A program made the translations under genes and the position numbers. A DNA stretch of 64,000 nt. Source: Engraulis encrasicolus (lineage: Eukaryota; Chordata; Actinopteri; Clupeiformes; Engraulidae). The stretch lies in the NCBI RefSeq assembly GCF_034702125.1, contig NC_085860.1, positions 50,994,936 to 51,058,935 on the forward strand. Reading direction: 5' to 3'. This document shows, in pieces, positions 13,001 to 28,526 of this stretch. The notes under the pieces are model-generated. The model saw nothing but the letters and a program-made list of their open reading frames with translations. It did not search any database and had not been told where the DNA came from. Position 1 is the first letter of the stretch, and every line of letters begins with the position of its first letter.

Positions 13001-13075
13001 CTCAACTTCTCTCAACAAAATACTTAAATGTGTGTACTGCTTCCATTTTCAGCCCGAGCATCCCTTGGACAATGA
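1454..13075 (+). CDS. plekha7: plekha7, C-terminal half (5' end outside window)
   Basis: PLEKHA7 is a pleckstrin-homology adaptor of the zonula adherens that binds p120-catenin, PDZD11 and paracingulin (family knowledge). Exons I can phase: 1454-1614 (least certain), 3129-3317, 4267-4360, 5426-5520, 7076-7360, 10322-10564, 11369-11499, 12477-12613 and a short last exon 13053-13075. All junctions are GT-AG and phases match throughout (about 450 residues). Diagnostic stretches are [14 protein letters not shown] (exon 3129), [13 protein letters not shown] (4267), [15 protein letters not shown] (5426), [11 protein letters not shown] and [20 protein letters not shown] (7076), [20 protein letters not shown] (11369) and [18 protein letters not shown] (12477), all typical of the PLEKHA5/6/7 tail. 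I choose PLEKHA7 over its paralogues because the next gene is C11orf58, its convergent neighbour in human. WW, PH and coiled-coil exons lie left of the window. The last exon is uncertain: the phase-consistent reading adds only ARASLGQ, while another frame is open to about 13115. Confidence 0.85.
1600..2185. repeat. Minisatellite containing repeated plekha7 5' splice sites
   Basis: About 15 copies of a 31-50 bp unit with core tgccaacatgggtat and spacer gtggtagagatg. The first copy is the end of the plekha7 exon (1454-1614) plus its donor; about nine copies keep the full donor-like ATGG|GTATGT. The last units carry an extra block with ttttggacttca. Confidence 0.93.
2218..2337. mobile_element. 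Small palindromic MITE
   Basis: Inverted arms of about 42 bp beginning taaaggggtaggctatgcca and ending with its complement, separated by a short loop. Typical of short fish foldback MITEs. Confidence 0.8.
2768..2925. repeat. ACTAT pentanucleotide microsatellite
   Basis: About 155 bp of tandem actat with actgt variants near the 3' end, in the plekha7 intron before exon 3129. Confidence 0.97.
3300..3765. repeat. Minisatellite of the plekha7 exon end and donor (exon 3129-3317)
   Basis: Eleven copies of a core acaacaaggtcag (the first is the real exon end and donor at 3311-3323), spaced 23-51 bp apart with catacgagaaccaata-type spacers. Several copies keep taccccttcgacaacaag, i.e. the exon end coding YPFDNK. 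The extra donors would extend the exon by 47, 94, 119 or 166 bp, none a multiple of three. Confidence 0.93.
3858..4266. repeat. Complex (GT)n/(GC,AC) alternating purine-pyrimidine tract ending at a splice acceptor
   Basis: About 400 bp of gtgtgcgtgcgtacgtg-type sequence running directly into the gcag acceptor of plekha7 exon 4267. The usual pyrimidine tract is replaced by a GT repeat. The sequence has strong Z-DNA potential. Confidence 0.95.
4573..4907. mobile_element. MITE family B (complete copy)
   Basis: Terminal inverted repeats ttaaaggtgcactgtgtaat and its complement around cacagtgcacctttaa. Internal blocks such as catgaaaaggtggatcttct recur in copies at 23847-24212, 36921-37729 and 40017-40262. 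The 36.5 kb region holds another partial copy. Confidence 0.85.
5121..5276 (-). mobile_element. tRNA-derived SINE, family S2 (minus strand)
   Basis: On the minus strand it starts ggggtcacagtggctcaata, with a B-box-like ggttcacttcc about 60 bp downstream and a tail aaataaaggcataaaaagcc. The head is tRNA-like and the tail SINE-like. Confidence 0.65.
5581..6417. repeat. CTCTCC/TCCTC polypyrimidine tract
   Basis: About 840 bp of almost pure C+T on the plus strand in the plekha7 intron after exon 5426-5520. It gives long Ser/Leu/Pro or Arg/Glu/Gly open frames on all strands that are artefacts. It has mirror-repeat (triplex/H-DNA) potential. Confidence 0.97.
6592..7095. repeat. Imperfect tandem duplication carrying a plekha7 acceptor
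   Basis: Two copies of a unit starting tggtttactgtgagtgcaat (6590 and 6901), each with (TC)n and tttttattatcctccatcct. The first copy ends with cttatcaggagagaccaaag agtgcctt, which is the acceptor and first 20 bases of exon 7076, before jumping back to the unit start. A LINE-like 3' tail is inserted in the first copy. Confidence 0.88.
6700..6880 (+). mobile_element. LINE 3'-end fragment
   Basis: Ends with atttccctcgggatcaataa and a simple ctctactata tail, the characteristic 3' terminus of a common fish LINE. No reverse transcriptase coding remains. A similar tail is at 16770-17033. Confidence 0.55.
7076..7444 (+). CDS. plekha7: plekha7 alternative terminal exon (read-through of the 7360 donor)
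   Basis: The exon opening at 7076 has a good donor (gtacgt) after codon 7358-7360. If this donor is skipped, the frame continues for 27 codons, including six histidines in a row, to a TAA at 7442-7444. The next 2.1 kb looks like a 3' UTR: no recognisable repeat family, AT-rich, with AATAAA at 8720 and 9557. This would make a shorter plekha7 isoform lacking the four downstream exons. It is inferred from sequence layout only; the spliced long form is equally well supported by phase. Confidence 0.5.
   Translation, partial: ERPKSALERLYGAEPQEVDGQPQQPPQPQQTAARSRMSAEEQLERMKRHQRALVRERKRNLSQGDRLSNVSTSTAAATTAIAVATRPLTSDPSVAVRYPAAPLPHPGRHRTHHHHHHRDMAS
7445..9562 (+). other. Candidate 3' UTR of short plekha7 isoform / intron sequence
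   Basis: About 2.1 kb follows the alternative stop. It holds gctaa-rich repeats just after the stop, poly(T), a short (GT)n at 8245-8286, a G-run at 8604-8616, AATAAA at 8720-8725 and 9557-9562, and 11-bp and 20-bp direct repeats around 9390-9500. No coding region or recognised transposon is visible. It is intron for the long isoform and 3' UTR if the exon at 7076 is terminal. Confidence 0.4.
9557..9562 (+). terminator. Candidate poly(A) signal, short plekha7 isoform
   Basis: AATAAA in a region without repeats, about 2.1 kb after the alternative stop codon at 7444. A second AATAAA is at 8720-8725. Confidence 0.35.
10862..11366. repeat. TTCTA/TCCTA pentanucleotide array ending at a splice acceptor
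   Basis: About 500 bp of ctattctatcctattc-type pentamers running into the atctacag acceptor of plekha7 exon 11369. A second-order periodicity is present (near-identical blocks at about 10930 and 11120). Confidence 0.95.
11517..11799. mobile_element. hAT-like MITE next to a plekha7 donor
   Basis: Terminal repeats cagggccggattaa / ttaatccggccctg. Flanking 8-mers ctaatgtg and ctaatatg match at 7 of 8 positions. It begins 17 nt after the exon that ends at 11499. Confidence 0.88.
12148..12435. mobile_element. hAT-like MITE upstream of a plekha7 acceptor
   Basis: Ends taggggtgtaaat and atttacatcccta, with flanks gttctttt / gttcttgt (7 of 8). Interior is rich in cgatac motifs. It sits inside a short tandem repeat of aaccaaccaagagct, 41 bp before exon 12477. 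Confidence 0.83.
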
Positions 13076-13563
13076 GGTTTATGGCGTGGACTACTCCCCA
13101 AGATCCAGCTTTTAAAATCAATATCAAGTATTTAATGTCACCACTAATGTTTTTTTATTTATGACCCACGAGTATTTTTTTTTAGATAGGACATGTGTAA
13201 TTTAACCTTTATCCTGTTGGAAGGCCAATACATCTGCTTTGCTATTTTGTTAATACGGCATGCTGGTTTGTTCTGCACTTGTGATTGTACATGTTTGACC
13301 CGAAAAACAGAGAAAAAAACAAACTTCACTTATACCTTTGAATGTGACTTTGTCTGGTCTAGTTTTCACACATCTCTTAAGGAATCTGTCATCTTAGTTT
13401 GGAAAAGGCATCTTTTTTTATACAGTGACTAAAACGTGTACAGTGTAAACTACATTCTGAGCACTTTTAATTCTACTGCAAAGTAATATTTTGCTTCTGG
13501 TATTTCGTATGAATTAAATGCCATGGTCCAACATCTATTTGCCTGTACAGTTCCTCTAAGTCT

Positions 13564-13569
13564 AATAAA
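13564..13569 (+). terminator. Candidate poly(A) signal of plekha7 long form
   Basis: AATAAA about 490 bp after the last plekha7 stop codon and before the convergent C11orf58 gene. The stretch 13076-13563 is AT-rich, repeat-poor and non-coding, as expected for a 3' UTR. Confidence 0.45.
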
Positions 13570-13674
13570 TCAATTCTCTAATAAGACATGTGACAATTAG
13601 CAGCAGGTAGTAAACAGTGACAAGGTACTCACAGGTTCTTGAATTTGACTTAAATGATATTAAGACAGACACTG

Positions 13675-13830
13675 ACATTTCCCAAAGTCTATGTCGAGTC
13701 GAAGTGTATCAGCTTTCGTAATAACGATCAGTGATTGGATACTCTTTGGTGAACTCTATCCTATCACTGGGCGTGACCAGGCTGACACACTTCCAAGGCT
13801 CATACACTTGGCATTGGGAAATAGTGACTG
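13675..13830. mobile_element. Short palindromic MITE, family P (degenerate)
   Basis: Inverted arms tttcccaa...ttgggaaa around gtgattggatactctttggt. A cleaner copy is at 41048-41191. Lies between the convergent genes plekha7 and C11orf58. Confidence 0.65.
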
Positions 13831-13852
13831 CCTCTGCATTTTGCATTAGGTG

Positions 13853-13947
13853 AAATTGGTGCTTCTTCAGTGAACTCTGTGCCAGGGCCTAAATAATTTA
13901 TTTAGTCCCTGGCACAGAGGTCACTGAAAAAGCACCAATGGTCAGGG
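13853..13947. repeat. Short palindrome
   Basis: Arms attggtgcttcttcagtgaa and its near complement, with loop taaataatttatttag. Probably a tiny foldback element. It contains the candidate minus-strand poly(A) signal. Confidence 0.7.
13897..13902 (-). terminator. Candidate poly(A) signal of C11orf58 (minus strand)
   Basis: tttatt on the plus strand reads AATAAA on the minus strand, about 310 bp past the C11orf58 stop. It lies in the loop of a small palindromic element (13853-13947), so the gene may have adopted it from a repeat. Other positions are possible. Confidence 0.3.
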
Positions 13948-14208
13948 AGTAAAATGTGGGAAGGGGAGGAAAGGATGGACCCAACACCATTGAGGAGAGA
14001 AGACCACAGTGAGCAGACGACACTCTCGTTTCTGTACTTTTCAACTTTATGAATATCATTGAAAAAGTCCAACACAACGGAGCAGGATTTTTACAAACAA
14101 ATCATCACAGACGACTACGGAAACATTTAACACAAATAAAAGTGTCATGTCACATTTAGAAAAGAAAGAAAAAAACAAACACACTCTGTCTCTCCCTGTC
14201 TCCTCCTT

Positions 14209-21400
<7,192 letters not shown>

Positions 21401-22156
21401 TTTATCTGTGCGAATCCAACCTAAAGTACGTTAAACATAACACAATAATGTCCCGTCCACCAACAATCTGCTATTTCATTGGATCATGTTCTTCTGATTT
21501 GGGTTGACAGAGGAATAAAAAATATAACACTGAGTTCTTCCGGTGAAGGCACAAGTTTTACCAAAGTAAAAGTTCGAAAATGCCAGTATTGTTCAGACTG
21601 CCAAAATCACGAATTGGGAGTCATTCCTGCAAAGTGATCTGTTTGCTTTTGATACCGATGTTTAAACGGTATTCAAATAGAATGCTCTGCTAACGTGTGT
21701 GAAATTCACTACCCACACTTTTGCACTGTTATTTTGACATAAACATGTAAACCGGAAGTATTACCTACATTCACCATGTCCAGTTTGAAAACACAAATGG
21801 TTTAGCCGTTCTTGTGCGAGAATTTCAGTTAAATATAGTTGCTGTCTGCATGTTATTGCACAATCTGTGATCTTAACAGAAATTCAGGGCACTCGTCGCA
21901 TTTTTTAGAAAACCAGAGGACAGACAGACAGACAGTAATCGTAAGAGTTAATTCTCCTTCGAGTGAACTAAACAGCTAACACAGTTAGCTACTTTGCCAT
22001 TCATTTCAGCTTGATCGGTAAGGTCCTCACAACAGATATTGTGCCTTCGAAGAGCAGTATCAAACAAAACAAATAGTACGTTGTTATTGGTGCTTGCCTC
22101 GGCAGAGTGAGTTTTCGACTTTCCACTGTCTGCTGGTCCTTCATTTAACCGCCAAG
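21401..22156. promoter_or_regulatory. Shared divergent promoter region, C11orf58 / vps72
   Basis: A 756 bp spacer separates the two opposed start codons (minus ATG at 21400, plus ATG at 22157). No repeat family is recognised in it. It must hold both 5' UTRs and promoters unless there are unseen upstream non-coding exons. I see no clear TATA box placed for either gene. Confidence 0.5.
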
Positions 22157-25100
22157 ATGAGTTTGGCGTCTTCCCGAGAGCAGCGAAAAACGGCAGGCAA
22201 TCGCATGTCAAAGTTGCTGGATGTTGAGGAAGAAGACGAGTTCTACAAGACGACATATGGAGGTTTTAACGATGTACGGATTTTAATAATGCCTCGTTGC
22301 TTATTTGTACAACCCTGTGATCCGATCAATGTCAACTCAGTTCTAAACACACACGGCAAAACCTAGGTATCGTACATTTGTCCTCTGGTGTGTTTTATGT
22401 TAACCTTTTGTTGTTTTCTGATGTAGGAATCGGGCGATGATGAGTATAAAGGTGATCATTCAGACTCCGAGGATGAAGTTGACAGCGATTTTGACATTGA
22501 TGAAGGGGATGAGCCAGACAGTGAACAAGAGGAGGATGCACCTCGTCGAAAGAGTCGGGTGGTCACCAAAGCCTACAAGGTGACTGACAATATTTCCTTA
22601 CTGACGTGATGGTTTCACCTAGAGAATATTATAATTTATGGGACATGGAAAGGGCAGCGCACAGCACATGGCCTCACCATAACATGCGCAGTAGCTAAAT
22701 GGAAGCAAGCAGAGTTCAACATGCTAAGCAGCCAGCAACTACATAAAGGTGCGGTATTTCATTCTCACATTGAACCTATTCTTTTTTCTCAGGAACCAGT
22801 GAAAGTTGTCAAACCTAAACCAAAGAAGCCGTCTGTTGAGCAGAAGAAAACGGAACGAGTCAAGACCCCTCAGAAACGTACAGCTCAGGTGTTCCAGGAC
22901 TTCGCAGAAAGTAAGTAGATTATTATGGCCTGACAACTTGCATGTTAACTAAACACACCACTGTTTCCTGACTGATTGTTCACTAAGGCCAACATTTCCA
23001 GGGATGTATTTCCCTTAACATTGATGCAACAATTGCACAAAATCAGCTTTCTGGAGTGTAGGACGACACTTTTTTGGACCACTGTGTGCACCTCACTGTG
23101 TGTTAACACAATACAAGGAAGCAAAATGACTAAATCACCAAGCCAAATTTTGTTCAAATCTGTGCAATAAGGCCTGAATAAACATAGGTATCTGAATGAG
23201 GACAGGTGTCTGATTTCCCTTGAAATGGCCCTAATGAAAAACCACTGACACCAACCCTCGTAACATCATGATCCTCCACCTCTATCTCCACAGTTCGCAA
23301 GTCAGTGCGACAGTCTACCAGCGAGCACACTCGTAAAACCAACCTGCGGCTGCAGCTGCGTCAAGAGGCCCCCAGGAGGCGCCGTGGAGCACACCATGAC
23401 CGGCCCCTCACTCAAGACGAGCTGCTGGCAGAGGCCAAAGTCACTGCCGAGGAAAACCTCAGGTCACTTGGTAAGAGCAGACGTGGGCAAACTCAGGCCC
23501 GGGGGCCACATGCGGCCCCTTGGGCCATTTCATGTGGCCCCCAGAGACTTTACAAGAAAGACAACTTTTAAATCCAAATTCAAACAGTTACTCAACATTC
23601 TTAAAATGCTACCTAAAGCAAGAGTCTTGTGAATTTAAGATCAACTAAAGACATGGGCTTCATCTAAATACCTTCTACAATGTGCAGGAATATCATGGCT
23701 GCCAAGTTATGTCAGCGTACACCGTTTTATTATTGACACGGGCAAGTTGTCTGTGGCATCCGGCCCTTCGGTCAGTATTGTAAACCCAATGTGGCCCTCG
23801 GGCCGAAATAATTGCCCACACCTGTTGTAAGAGCAGAAGAAGATCATTAAACGGACACTGTGTGAGATTTTTAGTTGTTTATTTCTAGAATTCGTGCTGC
23901 TCATTCACTAATGTTACCTTTTTCTTGAATACTTACCACCAGCATCAAATTCAAGTATTCATTATGACTGGAAAAAATACATTTTTCATACATGAAAAGG
24001 GGGATCTTCTCCATGGTCCGCCATTTTGAATTTCCAAAAATAGCCATTTTTAGCTGCAAAAATGACTGTACTTGGACCATACTAGAAAATATTTGTTTAT
24101 TACTAAGTAAACTTTCATGTAAAGATCAAATTTGGCAATAGGCAGCCCAGTTTCAATGAGCAGCATAGTTGCAGTACCTTTTTTGACCATTTCCTGCACA
24201 GTGTCCCTTTAAGGAATGCATTGTGAAGCCTTGGCCTGATGGTTCAAGGAAGTCTGTTTTGGAATGGGAAGGTTGCAGGTTCAGATCTCACAGCAGCATA
24301 ACAGCTAACGTCACATTGCTCATGGGACTATACCCAATACCCTGTGCGGCTGTGCCTATATAACTAAGTCACTATGGATTGAAGTGCGTGCTAAATGTAA
24401 TTTAATGAAGGGGAAATTATAATATTAGTTTAACAATTTGCAACATATTTAATAAAAAAGCTGCACTCTTGGGTGTAATTCTTGCAGTTTTTAGACAGAC
24501 GTTTAGGCCTAAGCCTTCTTCAGCGTCTTTACCAACTTTACCAACCAGACTTTGTAAGAAACATATGTATTAGGTTCATTATGTCTAACTGTTAAACTTG
24601 AACACTTTAGGCTTTTTCATATCTTAAGGCAAAAGAAAACCTAAAGTGTTTGTAAGAAACAGTTGGGAGTTGAGTGCACTTTCTAAAAAGACAACTTGCA
24701 ACATGACATTTCTTGTTAATTTTTTGTGGTCCACAGAGAACTATGAGAGACTGGAGGCGGACAAGAAGAAGCAGGTTCACAAGAAGCGACGTTTCGATGG
24801 GCCGACCATCCGCTACCACTCCGTGCTCATGCCTCTCCTGTCCGACTCGCTCCTCAAGGAAGAGAATGTGGACGTAGAGGGGTATGTGGTTCACTTATTG
24901 ACTCCTGTGGTGTGAGGGTCTGCTACAAAGATGATTTGTTTTTGCCTGGTATTAACCAAGTAGCTGCAGCCCCTTCCTTATTTGCTATACCAGTCTAATG
25001 CCGGGATAGTGAGACAAGTTGCAATAGTGAGTTGGCCAAAAATGTATGTCCTGGTGTTATCACACCTTTGTAAGGCCCTCGATACGCTTGCCGCACGCCA

Positions 25101-26747
25101 CCGCGTGCGACCGACTGCACATGCTTGCTTTAAAAGCAGTAGACCAACACGCACAATACTGGCGGTGTCCTCCAGGGGGCAGAGAGAGCAGCATTGCCAT
25201 CCGGAAATTTGGAAAACGAACTGTAAGGAAACAAAAACAAAAAAATAAGGACTCCCCAAGAGAAGATACTGCTACTCCTACATTTGCATGCTCCTTTTTC
25301 AAAGTGCAACGGGGAAGTATGATCACAAATGTTTGTAATTTCGGACAAGCTCAATGACACACTCTTAATTAAAAGTTGTCGCAATTGTCATTTTCACCAG
25401 AAGAACTTGCGTGGAACTGTGCAGTCTTTCTTACGACTGCCTCCAGCGAGTTTGAAGATATCGCACCTAACGCACGTGTATGGATGCAGTATCTAACGCG
25501 TGCGAAATTGACATGAAATACGCATGTTAACGCGTTCATGCACGAATGGAGGCAGTATCTAATGCACACAAAATTGACATGAAATATGCATGTTAACAGA
25601 TTCATGCACGAAATGTGCCCGTGCACACACGTCCTGCCGCAAGCATATCGAGGGCCTAACAATTTCGTAACATGTAGGAAAATGTTAATGGTGTGTAACC
25701 TAAAGAATCTCCAAGGTCCCATATCATCTTTTTTGTACTTTTGCTACAGAAAACCATTTACTTGCACTGGCCTAGCACATCAACCTCTGGAATTAGAGGA
25801 ACTGCTTGGAATATAAAAAAAAGTCTAAAAAATGTCTCCCTCCACACGTCTAAAACTAACTATTGACTAATTAGATCTAAATCATAAATTGTCATTTTAA
25901 GTAGGGATGCATCGATACCACTTTTTTGAAAACCGATACAAGTACGAGTACATTAATGTGTGTACTTGCCGATACCGAGCACCGATACCTTTTACCACCA
26001 AAATACAATGAAAATAAATGCATGGCCTTGTTTCTTTCCACCTGTGATATTTTTATTGTCCATTTCCATGTAGATTTAAATGTTAGTAAATGTATGTCTC
26101 ATTGCTCTTGACTTCCCCATCACAACCAGCAGCACCAACTGAAATTCCATTGCATGTCTAACTTCGCCCACGTCCAATTTCCATGCACATGGCAAATATG
26201 GTAAATGTCCTTGTGTTGTATTCTTCTAACCTTGGCTGCTCTGTTTCTGAACAGGCTGGACCAGGATGCTCCTCAGCCCACCACCTCCACCTCCTCCACG
26301 TCCTCCTCCTCGGCTCCCACCTCCTCCTCCCAGGGCTCCTCAGGTACAGCGGGGTCAGCGTCAGGGTCAGGGTCGGGCCTGTGCTCCCGTACCTACATCA
26401 CGTTCAGCGACGACGACGCCATGGCCATGGTGTTCCCCGCGGCAACCAGAGGCTCTGCCCCCCAGCTCCCTGTACAGGAAGTGTGTCCCGTCACGCACAA
26501 GCCGGCGCTGTACCGCGACCCCGTCACGGACATCCCCTACGCCAACGCACGCGCCTTCCGCATCATCCGGGAGGCCTACCGCAAGTACGTGGCAGCCCAC
26601 GGCTTCCCCGTTACCGAGGTGACGGGGTCGGGAGCCGGGGCCAGCGCTGGGGGGGCCACGGAAGCGTCGTCTGCTTCGACCTCAGCTGCGCCGCCTAAAG
26701 GCCTCTGCCAGAAGACGCTCGTCAAGCAGGCGGTGGCCGCCACATAA
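22157..26747 (+). CDS. vps72: VPS72 / YL1, H2A.Z-binding subunit of SRCAP and TIP60-p400 complexes
   Basis: VPS72 (YL1) binds H2A.Z-H2B and serves chromatin-remodelling complexes that deposit H2A.Z in the nucleus (family knowledge). Six exons: 22157-22273, 22427-22579, 22793-22910, 23294-23470, 24737-24881 and 26255-26747. All are GT-AG and give one 400-aa frame. The start ATG has gccaag before it and opens the conserved N-terminus (REQRKTAGNRMSKLL). Residues about 25-75 are strongly acidic, followed by a Lys/Arg-rich stretch (about 80-125) and QTSTSEHTRKTNLRL-like histone-binding sequence in exon 4. The C-terminal YL1_C domain is at about 313-342 (CPVTHKPALYRDPVTDIPY). A Ser/Thr/Gly low-complexity insert at about 246-280 makes the protein longer than the human one (364 aa). 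The last exon is very GC-rich. A MITE sits directly behind the exon 4 donor. Confidence 0.96.
23479..23826. mobile_element. hAT-like MITE inserted exactly at the vps72 exon 4 donor
   Basis: Ends agacgtgggcaaac... and ...ttgcccacacctgtt. Flanked by perfect 8-bp duplications gtaagagc at 23471-23478 and 23827-23834. The left duplication is positions +1 to +8 of the exon 4 donor. Confidence 0.9.
23847..24212. mobile_element. MITE family B copy
   Basis: Ends ttaaacggacactgtgtgag and cacagtgtccctttaa, with interior blocks shared with 4573-4907. Lies 20 bp from the MITE at the vps72 donor. Confidence 0.82.
24226..24412 (+). mobile_element. tRNA-derived SINE (plus strand)
   Basis: Head cttggcctgatggttcaagg then aaggttgcaggttcagatct (B-box-like), tail ctaaatgtaatttaatg. 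In vps72 intron 4. Confidence 0.6.
24882..26254 (+). other. vps72 intron 5
   Basis: Contains a partial family E MITE (25903-26105). At 25080-25660 there are direct repeats rich in cacgcgtgcg and atgaaatacgcatgttaac, with inverted ends cctcgatacgcttgc (about 25077) and gcatatcgagggccta (about 25640); this is probably another TIR element. No coding region is seen. Confidence 0.55.
25903..26105. mobile_element. Partial family E MITE
   Basis: Starts agggatgcatcgataccact and shares ccaaaatacaatgaaaataa-like interior with 42829-43193 in reverse orientation. The other end is missing. Confidence 0.7.
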
Positions 26748-27511
26748 ACCAGGGAAAGACGGACTATATCAGTCATTTCACACCAGCTCTGTCTGCTAAT
26801 TGGGGGAGTTGCCTTTTTTGTTTTGTCTCATGCATTACACACGTGGTTTTGACTGATCCGTTGATGCAGTCAAAGTTAAAAACTTTTCGGAACATTTTGG
26901 CCGAGACAACTACCAGTAAGCCGACGGAACGAACACACGATGCATTTGGATATTGCCATAGAGTTCATGAGATCCATTAGCAGTGTAAAACATGCTGAAA
27001 GAGGATTGCTGAGGTGGTGGTAATGAACGTTCACAAGAAAAGAATGACCACACACTATGTTCAGTGCCATGATTGTTTTTCTTCAGAGGGATAAAAAAAA
27101 AGATAGCAAACATGTTTAAATTGAATAAATACACACATGACATTGAGCAGACAGTGTTTGTTGTCGCTCACTGTGAAATCACCTTGATACGTCTTCCTGA
27201 GGTGCTTCAGTCTCCCACCACCAGAAACTTTTGTGATTTTGTTTTAAACAAAAAATATCAGGTGTTCTATAGTGACTGATTTTTAGCTGATGTTGAGACT
27301 CTTTTGTGGGTCTGGGGAAGCTGATGGAGGGTTATTTTGTTTGTTTGTTTTGTTTGGAGACTGTTTTGTGTTAAATAATGTTCCAAGTCTTTTTGCATAC
27401 CCATACCCAATTGCAGGAGTCATAGTGATGATGGGTTTTCTGCAGCTGTTTGTACCTACTTGTTTGTAAACAATGTTTTTCTTACACACCAATTTGTAGC
27501 ACCAAATGTAC

Positions 27512-27517
27512 AATAAA
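27512..27517 (+). terminator. Poly(A) signal of vps72
   Basis: AATAAA 765 bp after the vps72 stop, in AT-rich non-repetitive sequence. An earlier AATAAA lies at about 27124. Either could serve; the later one is followed by a GT-rich stretch. Confidence 0.5.
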
Positions 27518-28526
27518 TATCTGGTTACTATCGTGCATTGTGTACTGTATCGGTCAGAGATTGTTTAATACAGGAAGGAACTGGTATCGGTGGTGACGAA
27601 AACAGCTTGCAAATTGCAATGCCAACGCTCAGCGTCGCTGCTCACGCCTCTTCTTTCCGAATGCAGAGGCTTGGCTGGCACAGGTGTTTCTTCTGCCTTG
27701 CGACTTCTAGCGACTTTTCAGCGATCCAATAGCGACTTTGGCTGATTTTTTTGTGTAACACTGGATGGAAAACCAGACTACGTTATTTGAATTAACTTTA
27801 TTGAAAGCTACAGAAGAAATGTAAGGGATTTTTTTTTTGATTATTGAGGGCTCGGATCAAAGAAGCGTCGGAAAAAAAACTTAACTGTGTTTTATATTCT
27901 GGGTACAGTATTTCATTTCACAGGTATTTGTTCGTTTTCTTGTTTATTAAGCTATTATTCATGCCTTTTGTTAATTAATGTTTGATGGTTCGAACAGGCG
28001 CCAGCCCTGGTCAGAGTTGAGGACCTGTCCGTCCAAGTTAGTTTACTGAACAAACCTAGCCTGGTCTTGTACCATTGTACAAACCACACGTGCTGGACAC
28101 CTCCACTGGACACTTCCTGCAACGACCACGTGGATTTACTTGATCATATTTCGACACACAGCTCGCATTATTTGGGTAAAAGATTAGCTTGAGTAAATTA
28201 TTATTGCATGGCACTTTTTAAAAACGTACTGTTTTGAACCAAGACTATTTTGTTGACGTACGTTAAAAGGGTGAGTAGCACGTGTACGCTTTAGCATTGC
28301 CAGTAACGTTAGCATTGCTAATAACGTTAGCACTTGCATCTTTGAATGCGTGCAGCGAGAGGGAAGATGAGAACTTTGAGCTATTACAGCTAAATAACCG
28401 TGCACAGATGCAGGAATATCCACGTGTTTATTGCATGGCCATAACCAGAGTTATAACACCGCAAATCTATAAGGATGTGGGAATGATTAAGGTTACACTT
28501 CTGTGATTCACAGACCTCCAGTCACC
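27518..28526 (+). promoter_or_regulatory. tdrd12 upstream region
   Basis: About 1 kb lies between the vps72 poly(A) signal and the tdrd12 start codon. No transposon family is recognised, apart from an 18-bp direct repeat around 28290-28335 (gttagcattgc). It must hold the tdrd12 promoter and 5' UTR. No specific factor site is claimed. Confidence 0.4.
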
